29,967 nucleotides of DNA from DATAEY01 sp038199035 (GTDB lineage Bacteria; Actinomycetota; Thermoleophilia; Solirubrobacterales; Solirubrobacteraceae). The translations under genes were made by a program, and so were the position numbers. The stretch covers positions 1 through 29,967 of the forward strand of contig JBBPZM010000014.1 of the NCBI GenBank assembly GCA_038199035.1. The letters are read 5' to 3'. Of the stretch, positions 1 to 6,670 are shown piece by piece (positions within the stretch are counted from its first letter, which is position 1; every line of letters starts with the position of its first letter). A model generated the notes under the pieces. The model searched no databases and had not been told where the DNA came from. It was given only the letters and a program-made list of their open reading frames with translations.

Positions 1-87
1 AAGCTCGCCCTCGCCGTCGAGCGCCAGACCACCGCTCACACCATCATCGACACACCCGCGCCGGAGGTCGCCGCTTCGACCGTCTGA
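1..87 (+). CDS. C-terminal tail of an unidentified protein (partial)
   Basis: Frame 1 is open from the window edge to a TGA at 85-87 and would give the last 28 residues of a protein that begins outside the window. The tail ends in an Ala/Thr/Val-rich stretch and matches no family I recognise. Frames 2 and 3 also stay open for longer, so the assignment rests only on the position of the stop. No gene is evident from 88 to 442: that stretch holds the first copy of a dispersed repeat and the promoter of the next gene. Confidence 0.25.
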   Translation, partial: KLALAVERQTTAHTIIDTPAPEVAASTV

Positions 88-213
88 CAGAATTCACACC
101 AGAGACCGCCACCGAACTTCCACGGCGAGCGGGACATCCTCCAAACCTACACGGACAAGGCGCCAGAACGAGTGCCCTGACGCACAACTGAGCGCGGCTA
201 CCTGGACTGGAAT

Positions 214-370
214 TAGAGCCCGAGCATACGATGAAGCCGGGCGATGGAGGCTCTAGTTTCCGGGTTCAAAAGCCGTCCAGTCGTCCCGATTTTCAGGTTG
301 CTTGCTTGACCTCGATCGCTGGCTCGGAGAGCGTGCAGGCGGCTATTGCTCGTCGTCCAGCGCACGCGCG
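214..370 (+). repeat. Dispersed repeat, copy 1
   Basis: First copy of a repeat also found near 1408, 2281 and 7811. The best conserved core, at about 257-291, contains GGGTTCAAAAGCCGTCCAG followed by TCGTCCCGA. Before the core is a block around 225-255 (ACGATGAAGCCGGGCGAT) shared with copies 2 and 3. After it comes a GCTT-type microsatellite, and similarity to copy 3 appears to continue through GGCTCGGAGAGC and CGTCCA blocks to about 370. TAGAGCC at 214-220 and GGCTCTA at 249-255 form an inverted repeat. No reading frame is conserved between copies, so this looks non-coding. Confidence 0.7.
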
Positions 371-430
371 CAGGAGTCGGCAGCCGAGGCGCTCGCTCCC
401 GTTGAACGCGGGCGTGGTGTGATGTGCGAT

Positions 431-436
431 TAGCTT
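431..436 (+). promoter_or_regulatory. Putative -10 element of a leaderless promoter
   Basis: TAGCTT lies six bases before the ATG at 443, where a transcript would start at or next to the start codon. No Shine-Dalgarno is present between it and the ATG. TTGAAC at 402-407 is too far upstream (23 bases) to be a standard -35. The same arrangement recurs at many other first genes in this window. Confidence 0.4.
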
Positions 437-442
437 GAAGCC

Positions 443-1006
443 ATGCTGATCTACTCGATGAGCGTCTCTGTGGACGGCTTTATCGCCGACCGCGAGGGCG
501 AGTTCGGGTGGTCGGTCCCCAGCGACGAGCTGTTTGGTTTCCACCTCGCGCAGGTAGGCGAGCTCGGCGGCTATCTGTTGGGCCGCAGGCTCTACGAGAC
601 GATGCTGGTGTGGGAGACGGATCCGTCAATGCGCCACGACGAGCTCAGCACCGCGTTCGCCGACGTCTGGTGCGCGATCCCGAAGGTCGTCTTCAGCCGC
701 ACGCTCGCCAGCGTTCAGGGCAACGCGCGGCTCGCCGAGGCGTCGGTGGTCGAGGAGGCCGCTGCGGCGCTCGACGCGACCGACAAGGACGTCTCGATCG
801 GCGGCGCCTGCCTGGCCGCGGCAGCGATCGAGCTCGGCCTCGTCGACGAGCTGCGCATGTTCCGCAGTCCGGTCGTCGTCGGTGGCGGCACGCCGTTCCT
901 GCCGCCGGTCACCGAACACGTCGCGCTGGACCTGGTCGAGACCAGGACGTTCGGCTCGCGCGTGATCTACGAGCGCTACGGGCGCGCTCGCGATGACTTG
1001 GACTAG
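443..1006 (+). CDS. Dihydrofolate reductase-like protein (RibD C-terminal family)
   Basis: Encodes 187 residues of the RibD C-terminal/dihydrofolate-reductase-like fold, a family of small cytosolic NAD(P)H-dependent reductases. Seen: the N-terminal MSVSVDGFIADREG strand-loop typical of the family (residues 6-19), a GGYLLGRRLYETM helix that normally contacts the cofactor (about 46-58), SIGGACLAAAAIELGLVDEL (about 117-136), and the PVVVGGGTPFLP loop near 143-154. Length and order are normal and intact. The natural substrate of these stand-alone proteins is generally unknown; folate reductase activity should not be assumed. The gene stands alone between a dispersed-repeat copy and an IS remnant. 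ATG 443 is favoured because a -10-like hexamer sits six bases upstream. Confidence 0.88.
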   Translation: MLIYSMSVSVDGFIADREGEFGWSVPSDELFGFHLAQVGELGGYLLGRRLYETMLVWETDPSMRHDELSTAFADVWCAIPKVVFSRTLASVQGNARLAEASVVEEAAAALDATDKDVSIGGACLAAAAIELGLVDELRMFRSPVVVGGGTPFLPPVTEHVALDLVETRTFGSRVIYERYGRARDDLD

Positions 1007-1094
1007 ATGGTCGATTCCTTATAGGCCGGGCGAGGGCTGGTTAGGGGAGCTGTCGAAGCAGGCGGTGTTCTGTTGCACCGTCGACCGCGTGGAG

Positions 1095-1340
1095 GTGGCC
1101 ATCGTGCCCGCCTGCCACGACTCGCTCCTGATCGGACTCTACGTCCTGGCTGACGAGTGTTGGACTGCCCCGGTGATCGGCAGTTCTTGGCCTGGGCGCG
1201 CTGGCGGCTTGGACACCTGTTTCCGTATCTGCCCAAGCAGCCGGGCTACAACAAGCGCATCCGTGCGCTCGCGCCGCAGGTCGCCAGGTTGCTGAACTTG
1301 TTGATCTTCGAGTCCACCTCGATCCACGATGAGCAGCGTC
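1095..1340 (+). pseudogene. Remnant of an IS982-type transposase
   Basis: Two short blocks match the N-terminal part of actinobacterial IS982-family transposases in two different frames. The first, from GTG 1095, reads ...LLIGLYVLADE and ends near 1157. The second, from about 1157, reads FLAWARWRLGHLFPYLPKQ, then PGYNKR and RLLNLLIFESTSIHDE, ending near 1335. The linker that normally joins these blocks (about 30 residues with a SDAEL-like motif) is missing, and everything after HDE, including the catalytic DDE region, is gone. The element is therefore both internally deleted and truncated, and must be inactive. It shows past insertion-sequence activity in this repeat-rich stretch. Terminal inverted repeats were not identified. 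Confidence 0.72.
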
Positions 1341-1407
1341 GTCCGGCGACACCGCGGTCAATCGCGGCCGCGATACATCGCTTGAGCCTTGCCCGCGCTC
1401 AGCGCGA

Positions 1408-1492
1408 CAGCGTACGATGGAGCCGGCGGATCACATCAGCTGTTTGATGGTTCAAAAGCCGTCCAGTCGTCCCAACTGAGCAGGCAAGCATT
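1408..1492 (+). repeat. Dispersed repeat, copy 2 (shorter, diverged)
   Basis: CAGCGTACGATGGAGCCGG at 1408-1426 and GGTTCAAAAGCCGTCCAG plus TCGTCCCAACTGAG at 1449-1480 match copies 1 and 3, with the block between them diverged. It starts about 70 bases after the end of the IS982 remnant and lies in the otherwise empty 1341-1634 stretch. That stretch shows no gene I can support; it is downstream of the convergent cupin gene. Confidence 0.65.
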
Positions 1493-1634
1493 CGGGCTTA
1501 GGTGGACGGCTGAAGTCGGACGTCGGCTCGCTCGGCGACTCGTGTCGCTATCACGCGAGGCTGTTCGACAGACCGCAGAACCGACCGGGCGGGCCGCTTC
1601 GTCTGACAGCCGGAAGCATCGGGATCGGCTTGCG

Positions 1635-2078
1635 TCAAGCTGCGGACGGCGGAGCCGGAGTCAGCCCGTGGCGTCGCATGACGTCGCCGATCCGCGCGAG
1701 GTCGGGTGGCCCACCGCCGGAATCGACGAATACAGCGGCGATCTCGTAGAAGTAGTCGGGGCCGAGCACCCCGGGCGCGACGATCGCGAGCGCCTTCGCG
1801 TCGAGTTCGCCGCGGTTGTCGAAATGATGGATCGCGCCGCGCGGTATGCACAGCGCCTCCCCCGGAGCCACCTCCACTGCCGCGTCTTCGACCGTCCAGG
1901 TGGAAACGCCCTCGAGGCCGTAGATCGTCTCCTCGAAGCTGTCGTGGCTATGCGGGGCCGGCATCTTGCCGCGGGCAGCGATTTCCACCTCGAACACCGC
2001 CACACTTTCATCCGAGTCGGCGCCCTCGACCAGGAAGCGAACGGTCGTGTCGCCGAGGCGGATCAACTCGCCTTTCAT
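1635..2078 (-). CDS. Single-domain cupin protein
   Basis: A 147-residue small beta-barrel protein of the cupin superfamily. Both diagnostic motifs are visible: motif 1 around residues 41-61 (PHSHDSFEETIYGLEG, giving the HxH and Glu metal ligands) and motif 2 around 73-92 (GEALCIPRGAIHHFDN, giving the third His). A metal-binding site therefore looks intact. Stand-alone cupins of this size include dioxygenases, isomerases and sugar- or small-molecule-binding proteins, and sequence alone does not decide which. The gene runs opposite to its neighbours and lies between dispersed-repeat copies 2 and 3. TAGGAT lies eight bases before the ATG on the minus strand, compatible with a leaderless start. 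It is complete. Confidence 0.85.
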   Translation of the reverse strand: MKGELIRLGDTTVRFLVEGADSDESVAVFEVEIAARGKMPAPHSHDSFEETIYGLEGVSTWTVEDAAVEVAPGEALCIPRGAIHHFDNRGELDAKALAIVAPGVLGPDYFYEIAAVFVDSGGGPPDLARIGDVMRRHGLTPAPPSAA

Positions 2079-2102
2079 TGCGGCAGATCCTACGGCGCAT
2101 AG

Positions 2103-2270
2103 AGCTTCAAGGACCAGACTCTTCTCCGGTATGCGGATCCAAGTGTCGCGGTCCCCACGGAGGACCTCTTGGCCTGGACCGAATATGTCCGTTTGGCCGA
2201 TCAGGTCGAGACCAAGATTTCCCTAGGCTCCGGGGCGGTCTCGCTGCATAGCTTTGGCGGGTTGGACTAG
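2103..2270 (+). pseudogene. Possible C-terminal gene remnant
   Basis: Between the cupin start and repeat copy 3 one frame stays open after a TAG at 2100-2102 to a TAG at 2268-2270. It encodes about 55 residues of ordinary globular composition (includes TEDLLAWTEYVRLADQVETK and a C-terminal LHSFGGLD). There is no ATG or GTG start and no ribosome binding site, so if it is real it is the 3' end of a decayed gene. I do not recognise the family. The call rests only on protein-like composition and could be chance. Confidence 0.2.
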
Positions 2271-2280
2271 CCGTCGTGGC

Positions 2281-2432
2281 GCAGCGTACGATGGAGCCGG
2301 GCGATCAAGGCTCTAGTTTCCGGGTTCAAAAGCCGTCCAGTCGTCCCGACTGAGCTTGCTTGCTTGCTTGGACTTCGTTCGCGGCTCGGAGAGCCTTGCG
2401 GCGCCGCGCTCCTCTTCGTCCAACGCGAGCAT
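2281..2432 (+). repeat. Dispersed repeat, copy 3 (most complete)
   Basis: Matches copy 1 from GCAGCGTACGATGGAGCCGG through the GGGTTCAAAAGCCGTCCAG core (about 2322-2340) and on through GGCTCGGAGAGCC and TCGTCCAACGCG blocks to about 2432. Here the sequence after the core forms a clean hairpin: CAGTCG-TCC-CGACTG at 2339-2353. A second small dyad, GAGCC...GGCTC, lies within 2294-2314. A four-unit GCTT microsatellite follows at 2354-2370; copy 1 has fewer units. The remaining bases to the methyltransferase start (2433-2623) hold no gene I can support. Confidence 0.7.
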
Positions 2433-2623
2433 CGGGCCAGCGCTTTCCTTACTCCGGCTCGAGCCGACCGACTCCACGCTCGCGGGCGCCGATCCGATCG
2501 ACGGCCGTCCGGGCCTGCGGAAGGGTCACGGAGACGTCGTAACCCGCCTCCGCCTTCCGCCGGTCGGGCCGAATCGGCTAGCGTCGCCGTGCACTGCGAA
2601 ATGAGGTGGTAAGGACGGCGAGC

Positions 2624-3484
2624 ATGGAGTCCAAGGCGATCGACCCGGTCGATTTCCGCGAGGCGCAGCAGAAGCAGTGGGACTCCGCTGCGGTGGGATG
2701 GAAGGAGTGGAGCGAGTTCACCGACAGCGCCGCCGGGCATATCAGCGAGCGGCTGGTGGAGCTCGCCGACGTGCAGCCGGGGAGCCGGGTCCTGGACGTC
2801 GCCGCCGGCTATGGCGAGCCGGCGCTGACCGCCGCGCGTAAGGCCGGCCCGAAGGGGCGCGTTGTGGCCACGGACATCTCCGCCGAGATGCTCGCGTTCG
2901 GGCGTGAACGCGCGGCGGCGGCCGGCTTGGGCAGCGTCGAGTTTATGGAGTCGGACGCCTCCAGCCTCGATTTTCCGCACGCGAGCTTCGACGCCGCCGT
3001 CTCGCGCTGGGGAGTCATCTTCGAGCCTGACGCGGAGGCCGCCGCGGGGCGCACCCGAGGCTTCCTGAAGCCGGGCGCGCGCATGGCGATCAGCTCGTGG
3101 GGCGAGCCCGATCAGGTCCCCTTCCTCTCGATTCCGATGAGGACGACGATGGAGCGGCTGGACTTGTCCCCGCCGCCGCCCGGAACGCCCGGGCCCCTCT
3201 CCCGGCCCACCCCCGCTGCCGTCGCTGCGTTGCTCGAAGGAGGCGGGTTCTCGAACGTCGCCGTGGAACAAGACGAGGTCACCTTCGAGTTCGACTCTCC
3301 GGAGCACTTCACCGCCTATATACGGGCGATCGCCGCACCGATCCGTTCGATGATCGAGCAGCATGCAGGCGACGCCCAGGAAGAGGCCTGGGACGAGATC
3401 ACGCAGGCCGCAGCGGATGCGGGGGGTGGCTCGAAGCCGCTGCGCCTCTCGAACGTGGTGCTGCTCGGCTCGGCCACCGCCTAA
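2624..3484 (+). CDS. Class I SAM-dependent methyltransferase
   Basis: A 286-residue soluble methyltransferase of the UbiE/Methyltransf_11-25 type. Motif I of the Rossmann fold is clear (RVLDVAAGYGEPALTAA, about residues 54-70), followed by the acidic end of strand 2 (VVATDISAEMLAFGRERA, about 80-97), a VEFMESDASSLDFPHASFDA motif II region (about 106-125), and WGVIFEPD. The acceptor substrate cannot be read from the sequence; relatives methylate quinones, sterols or natural products. ATG 2624 was chosen over the in-frame GTG at 2606 because AAGGA ends about nine bases before it. It stands alone on the plus strand between repeat copy 3 and the convergent tauE-like gene, with TAA at 3482-3484. 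Confidence 0.87.
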   Translation: MESKAIDPVDFREAQQKQWDSAAVGWKEWSEFTDSAAGHISERLVELADVQPGSRVLDVAAGYGEPALTAARKAGPKGRVVATDISAEMLAFGRERAAAAGLGSVEFMESDASSLDFPHASFDAAVSRWGVIFEPDAEAAAGRTRGFLKPGARMAISSWGEPDQVPFLSIPMRTTMERLDLSPPPPGTPGPLSRPTPAAVAALLEGGGFSNVAVEQDEVTFEFDSPEHFTAYIRAIAAPIRSMIEQHAGDAQEEAWDEITQAAADAGGGSKPLRLSNVVLLGSATA

Positions 3485-3559
3485 GGAGAGCTGACCAGCG
3501 CCTGGAGCGCGGCTTCCCGACCGTGAGCCTCAAGATCGTCGCCTGTCTTGCCCAAGGCG

Positions 3560-4343
3560 TCATGCACGTGGTGGCCCTCCAAGCAGGAGGGTGTCGATGA
3601 GCAGGAGGATGGCGACGGCGAGGACGACGAGCGCGAAGCCTTGCCCGAGTGCCCTTTCTGGCAGGCGTCGCTCGAGGGCGGTGCCGGCGAGCGCCCCCAT
3701 CCCGGTGGCGCCGGCGAGTGTGGAGGTGATCGCCCAGTCGAGTTGTGCTCCTGTGAGGAGGTGGCTACCGAGGGCGGCTATGGCGGTGATCGTGATGACG
3801 ACCAGCGAGGTGCCCACGGCCTGGCGGAACTGCACCCCGAGCCAGATAGTGAGCACGGGGATGATGAGGAAGCCGCCGCCGACGCCAAAGAACCCGGTGA
3901 GGCCGCCGACTCCGAGGCCGGCGATGGCGGTCCTTGCTCGTGGTGTCGGCGGACATCCGGCCTGTTCATCGTCGGGGTCCCTGGCGGCGCGCTGCCAGGT
4001 CGCTGCTGCTGCGATCAGCATCACAGGCACGAACGTGAGGATGAGGAGGCGGGGATCGACCAGGTTGCGCGAGGGTTCCCAGGAGTGAGCCGGCGGCGGC
4101 TGGGGCGGCGAATGCGAGGGCGATTCGCCAGCAGACCTGACGGTCGTTGGTTCTGGCGCCTGCGCCGATGGCAGCGGCGAGGGCGACGACGATCAGCGAA
4201 GCTGTTGTCGCGGGTCCGACGCCCTCTCCGAGTATGTACACGAGAACGGGGAGGGCCAGGATGGCGCCGCCTCCCCCCACGGCGCCCACTACAAGGCCAA
4301 TCAGCAGGCCGAAGGGAACGGCTAACAGCATGCTGGCCACCAC
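3560..4343 (-). pseudogene. TauE/SafE-family sulfite/anion exporter, frameshifted
   Basis: Two adjacent minus-strand frames together make one full-length (about 260 residue) TauE/SafE membrane protein. The N-terminal half (4343 down to about 4070) has LAVPFGLLIGLVVGAVGGGG and further membrane helices; the C-terminal half (about 4066 down to 3560) has the second family repeat with LGVGGLTGFFGVGGGFLIIP. The frame changes within GCGCAACC at about 4063-4070. Restoring a lost GC dinucleotide (GCGCGCAACC) would join LLGTLA to NLVDPRLLILTFVPVMLIAA, as expected for the family. As written no intact exporter is made. The family exports sulfite, thiosulfate or sulfonates, which suits the persulfide dioxygenase 30 bases upstream in the same operon. 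A sequencing error is a real alternative. GTG 4343 or 4340 is the likely start. Confidence 0.8.
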
Positions 4344-4373
4344 CCGGGGGCGCCTTGTAGAGAGCCGCCGGGT

Positions 4374-5789
4374 CTAGCCGGTGGCTTGTGGCGTGTTGGC
4401 CGCGACCGGGTCGCCCTGCTCGAGTGCGACGCCGAGGCGGCCGAGCTTGGGCACGCCGCCGTCGGTCACGTGAATGACTTCCTTGGCCCCGTGGCGCTGC
4501 ACGAGGCTGGCGGCGACGCCGGCGCGTTGTCCTGACGCGCACATCACGGCCACCGGGCGCTCCGGATCCAGGTCGTCGGGGAGGGCGTCGATGTCGTGCC
4601 AGGGCTCGAACAGCGAGTCCGGGACGTGGCCGGCTCGCCATTCGCCGCGTTCGCGCACGTCGAGCAGCTGCAGGTCGTCGGTGCCCAGACGCTCCTTGAG
4701 CCGCTCAAGTTCGAGGCGCTGGATGCGGTCGACGGGGCGCTTCTCCTGGCGCCAGCTGGTGAAGCCGCCGGCCAGGTAGCCGCCGATGTTGCCAAGCCCG
4801 ACCGAGAGGGCGAGCCTGGCGGCGTCGCGGGCGTCCTCGTTGTCGCGTCCGACCAGGACGATCGGCTGGTCGTGGCGAGCCAGCCACGCCAGGCGGGTGC
4901 CGAACCCGGCTTGCACCGCCGGGATGGAGACGGCTCCGGGGATGTGGGCTTCGTCGAACTGCAGATCGGTGCGCACGTCCACGACCAGGGCGCCTTGGTT
5001 GCGGTTGAGTTCGACTTGGCGAGGGGTGAGCGGCATCGCTTCGACCCCTTCGGTGACCAGGTCGCCTGTGTTGATCTCGATGATCGCCTTGAAGTTCGGT
5101 GGCTGAGGCCCGAGCTTGGCGGTTGCCTGCTCGACGAAGCGGTCCTCTTCCTCGATCTGCAGGAGCGGGTTGTGGCGGCGTTCGAACCCCAGCGTGGAGG
5201 AAACCTTCATGTCCATCCCCGGCCCACCGCAAAGCGAGCCACCGAGGTGTCCGGGCCAGATTTCGGTTTCGGGGGGCAGCGTGAGCAGGCGATCGCGCAG
5301 CGACTGGAAGATGGCCCGCGCGCCGTCCTCCTTGTCGATGGCCAGGTCGGGACGAGCGACGTCGTTGACGAACAGGCTGTCACCGGTCAGCAGTGCCCAT
5401 GGCTCCTCCCCCCGGGAAGTGTCGATGAGGGCAAAGACCGTGTGTTCGGGGCGGTGGCCCGGGGTGTGGACTGCGCGTACGCGAACCGAGCCAAGCTCGA
5501 GCTCCCAGCCGTCGTCGAAAGGCTCGTGGTCATAGCTCGGCTTGGCATCCCGGAGAATGTGGATCTTTGCTCCCGTCGCCGCGGCGAGGCGACCGTGGCC
5601 CGAAACGTGATCGGCATGGTTGTGAGTCTCGAGGATGTGCTCGATCGAGACGCCCATGTAGTGGGCTAGTTCGAGGTACTCGTGGATCTCGAATTTGGGA
5701 TCCACGACCGCCGCCACCCCCGCGGTCTCGTCGCCGATCAGGTAGGACGCGCAGCCGAGATCATCGTGGGTTACCTGGCGGAAGATCAT
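4374..5789 (-). CDS. Persulfide dioxygenase-like MBL protein fused to two rhodanese domains
   Basis: A 471-residue cytosolic protein. Residues 1-240 are an ETHE1-type metallo-beta-lactamase fold with THNHADH (55-61), HTPGH (108-112), GD at 136-137 and PGH at 179-181, the expected mononuclear iron ligands for oxidising glutathione- or low-thiol persulfide to sulfite. Residues about 265-350 form a rhodanese domain whose active-site cysteine is absent (VGRDN at 313-317). Residues about 365-455 form a second rhodanese domain with an intact catalytic loop (CASGQRAG, C417). This fusion is known as Blh or CstB-like in sulfide detoxification. Its ATG overlaps the arsR-like stop (ATGA), and a TauE-type exporter follows, so regulator, sulfur oxidation and sulfite export are co-transcribed. 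Sulfide or persulfide is the probable inducer by inference. Confidence 0.88.
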   Translation of the reverse strand: MIFRQVTHDDLGCASYLIGDETAGVAAVVDPKFEIHEYLELAHYMGVSIEHILETHNHADHVSGHGRLAAATGAKIHILRDAKPSYDHEPFDDGWELELGSVRVRAVHTPGHRPEHTVFALIDTSRGEEPWALLTGDSLFVNDVARPDLAIDKEDGARAIFQSLRDRLLTLPPETEIWPGHLGGSLCGGPGMDMKVSSTLGFERRHNPLLQIEEEDRFVEQATAKLGPQPPNFKAIIEINTGDLVTEGVEAMPLTPRQVELNRNQGALVVDVRTDLQFDEAHIPGAVSIPAVQAGFGTRLAWLARHDQPIVLVGRDNEDARDAARLALSVGLGNIGGYLAGGFTSWRQEKRPVDRIQRLELERLKERLGTDDLQLLDVRERGEWRAGHVPDSLFEPWHDIDALPDDLDPERPVAVMCASGQRAGVAASLVQRHGAKEVIHVTDGGVPKLGRLGVALEQGDPVAANTPQATG

Positions 5790-6163
5790 CGCGTCTCCTC
5801 ATTCGAACTCAGTAGTGCTGGGCGGTCGAGCAGCGCGCCCAGTCGCTCAAGGTCGTCTCGCAAGGCGCCGCAGACCAAGTCGCAGACCTCAAGGACGACC
5901 GGATCGCTGATCCAGTAAATGACGCTCGTCCCCTGCTTACGACGGGCGACGACCTTCGCTGCAAACAGCACCCCCAGGTGCTTGGAGACCGTGCCGTGAC
6001 GGGCGCCGACCGCCTCGGCCACCGCCCCGACCGAGGCCTCCTCTTGCAAGCGCAACGCGTCGAGGATCCGCAACCGCATCGGATCAGCCAAGGCCGCAAA
6101 GCGCCCGGCGATCAGATCGGCCACCTCCGCGGACAGGGCATGCGCCCCCTCGCTGGCTTCCAT
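5786..6163 (-). CDS. ArsR/SmtB-family repressor of the persulfide operon
   Basis: A 125-residue winged-helix regulator. FAALADPMRLRILDAL (22-37) is the typical ArsR entry helix, AVAEAVGARHGTVSKHLGVL (47-66) the recognition helix region, and VARRKQGTSVIYWI (72-85) the wing. Only two cysteines are present, C94 and C98, both in the C-terminal helix (VCDLVC). BigR/SqrR-type persulfide sensors instead use one Cys in the N-terminal half plus one in this helix, so if this is a sulfur sensor its chemistry is different; metal binding is an alternative. It is first gene of the operon and overlaps the dioxygenase start by four bases, which indicates autoregulation. The start at 6163 is supported by a promoter whose predicted transcript begins on the ATG. 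Confidence 0.88.
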   Translation of the reverse strand: MEASEGAHALSAEVADLIAGRFAALADPMRLRILDALRLQEEASVGAVAEAVGARHGTVSKHLGVLFAAKVVARRKQGTSVIYWISDPVVLEVCDLVCGALRDDLERLGALLDRPALLSSNEETR

Positions 6164-6170
6164 CGCGGTT

Positions 6171-6198
6171 ATACTACTCTCCCGCGGAACAGCGTCAA
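6171..6198 (-). promoter_or_regulatory. Leaderless promoter of the arsR/dioxygenase/tauE operon
   Basis: On the minus strand TTGACG (6198-6193), a 16-base spacer and TAGTAT (6176-6171) are followed by seven bases and the ATG at 6163. Transcription would therefore begin at the start codon. The spacer contains the palindrome CCGCGG, a possible but unproven part of an operator. Confidence 0.5.
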
Positions 6199-6200
6199 AG

Positions 6201-6278
6201 CAGCGCTCTGACGTCGCCCGCTTCTACGAAGGGATGCGGCTCGTTGAACCTTCGGCCCCGTGTCGGCTCGTGCCTTAG
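6201..6278 (+). pseudogene. Possible tail remnant of a DUF574-type methyltransferase
   Basis: A plus-strand frame ending at TAG 6276-6278 encodes QRSDVARFYEGMRLVEPSAP and a few more residues. This resembles the C-terminal EVARFFDGLELVEPG signature of actinobacterial S-adenosylmethionine methyltransferases (DUF574, Methyltransf_19), from memory. There is no start, and the frame is only about 26 codons long. If real it is a relic left at the junction between the persulfide and arsenic units. Chance similarity cannot be excluded. Confidence 0.27.
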
Positions 6279-6670
6279 GTGGTTGGCAGCTCGGCGGCCA
6301 GGTCGTTTACCCGTCGCTGGATTTCGTCCCGCGTGCCCCGGACCGCTTCGATCGGTTGGCCCTCGGGGTCTGGCAGGTCCCAGTCGAGGTAGCGCTTGCC
6401 GGGAATGAATGGGCATTCGTCGCCGCAGCCCATCGTCACCACGACGTCCGCCCACTCCGCGTCCCCGCGGCTGAGCTTCCGCGGGACCTTTCCTCCCAGA
6501 TCCACCCCGACCTCGGCCATCGCCTCCACCACTTCGGGGTGGACGCGTTCGGCGGGCTGGGTGCCGGCGGAGCGGGCCTCATGCTGACCGGGCGCGATCC
6601 GGGCAAAGAGCGCCTCACTCATCTGTGAGCGACCGGCGTTGTGCAGGCAGACGAAGAGCACGCGGGCCAT
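6275..6670 (-). CDS. arsC: Arsenate reductase, low-molecular-weight phosphatase type
   Basis: A 131-residue cytosolic enzyme of the LMW protein tyrosine phosphatase fold that reduces arsenate to arsenite. The CX5R loop is intact (FVCLHNAGRSQMSEALF; C8 and R14). C82 and C86 (MGCGDECP) stand where thiol-relay cysteines of the thioredoxin-linked enzymes lie, and DWDLPDP (96-102) supplies the general acid Asp. Whether thioredoxin or mycothiol reduces it is not decided by sequence. The ATG follows the aquaporin TAG with no gap, so the two are translated from one message. No ArsB or Acr3 pump is nearby, so arsenite would leave through the channel. Confidence 0.9.
   Translation of the reverse strand: MARVLFVCLHNAGRSQMSEALFARIAPGQHEARSAGTQPAERVHPEVVEAMAEVGVDLGGKVPRKLSRGDAEWADVVVTMGCGDECPFIPGKRYLDWDLPDPEGQPIEAVRGTRDEIQRRVNDLAAELPTT

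Noticed and set aside
257..291. Repeat core GGGTTCAAAAGCC resembles the T-arm of a tRNA
   Set aside because: The bases flanking TTCAAAA cannot form a T-stem (CCGGG against GCCGT) and no acceptor, D or anticodon arm is present in any copy.
214..2432. Integron gene-cassette array with attC sites
   Set aside because: Repeats lack the paired R/L boxes of attC, genes lie in both orientations, and no integrase is present in the window. A cassette-like origin remains only a hypothesis.
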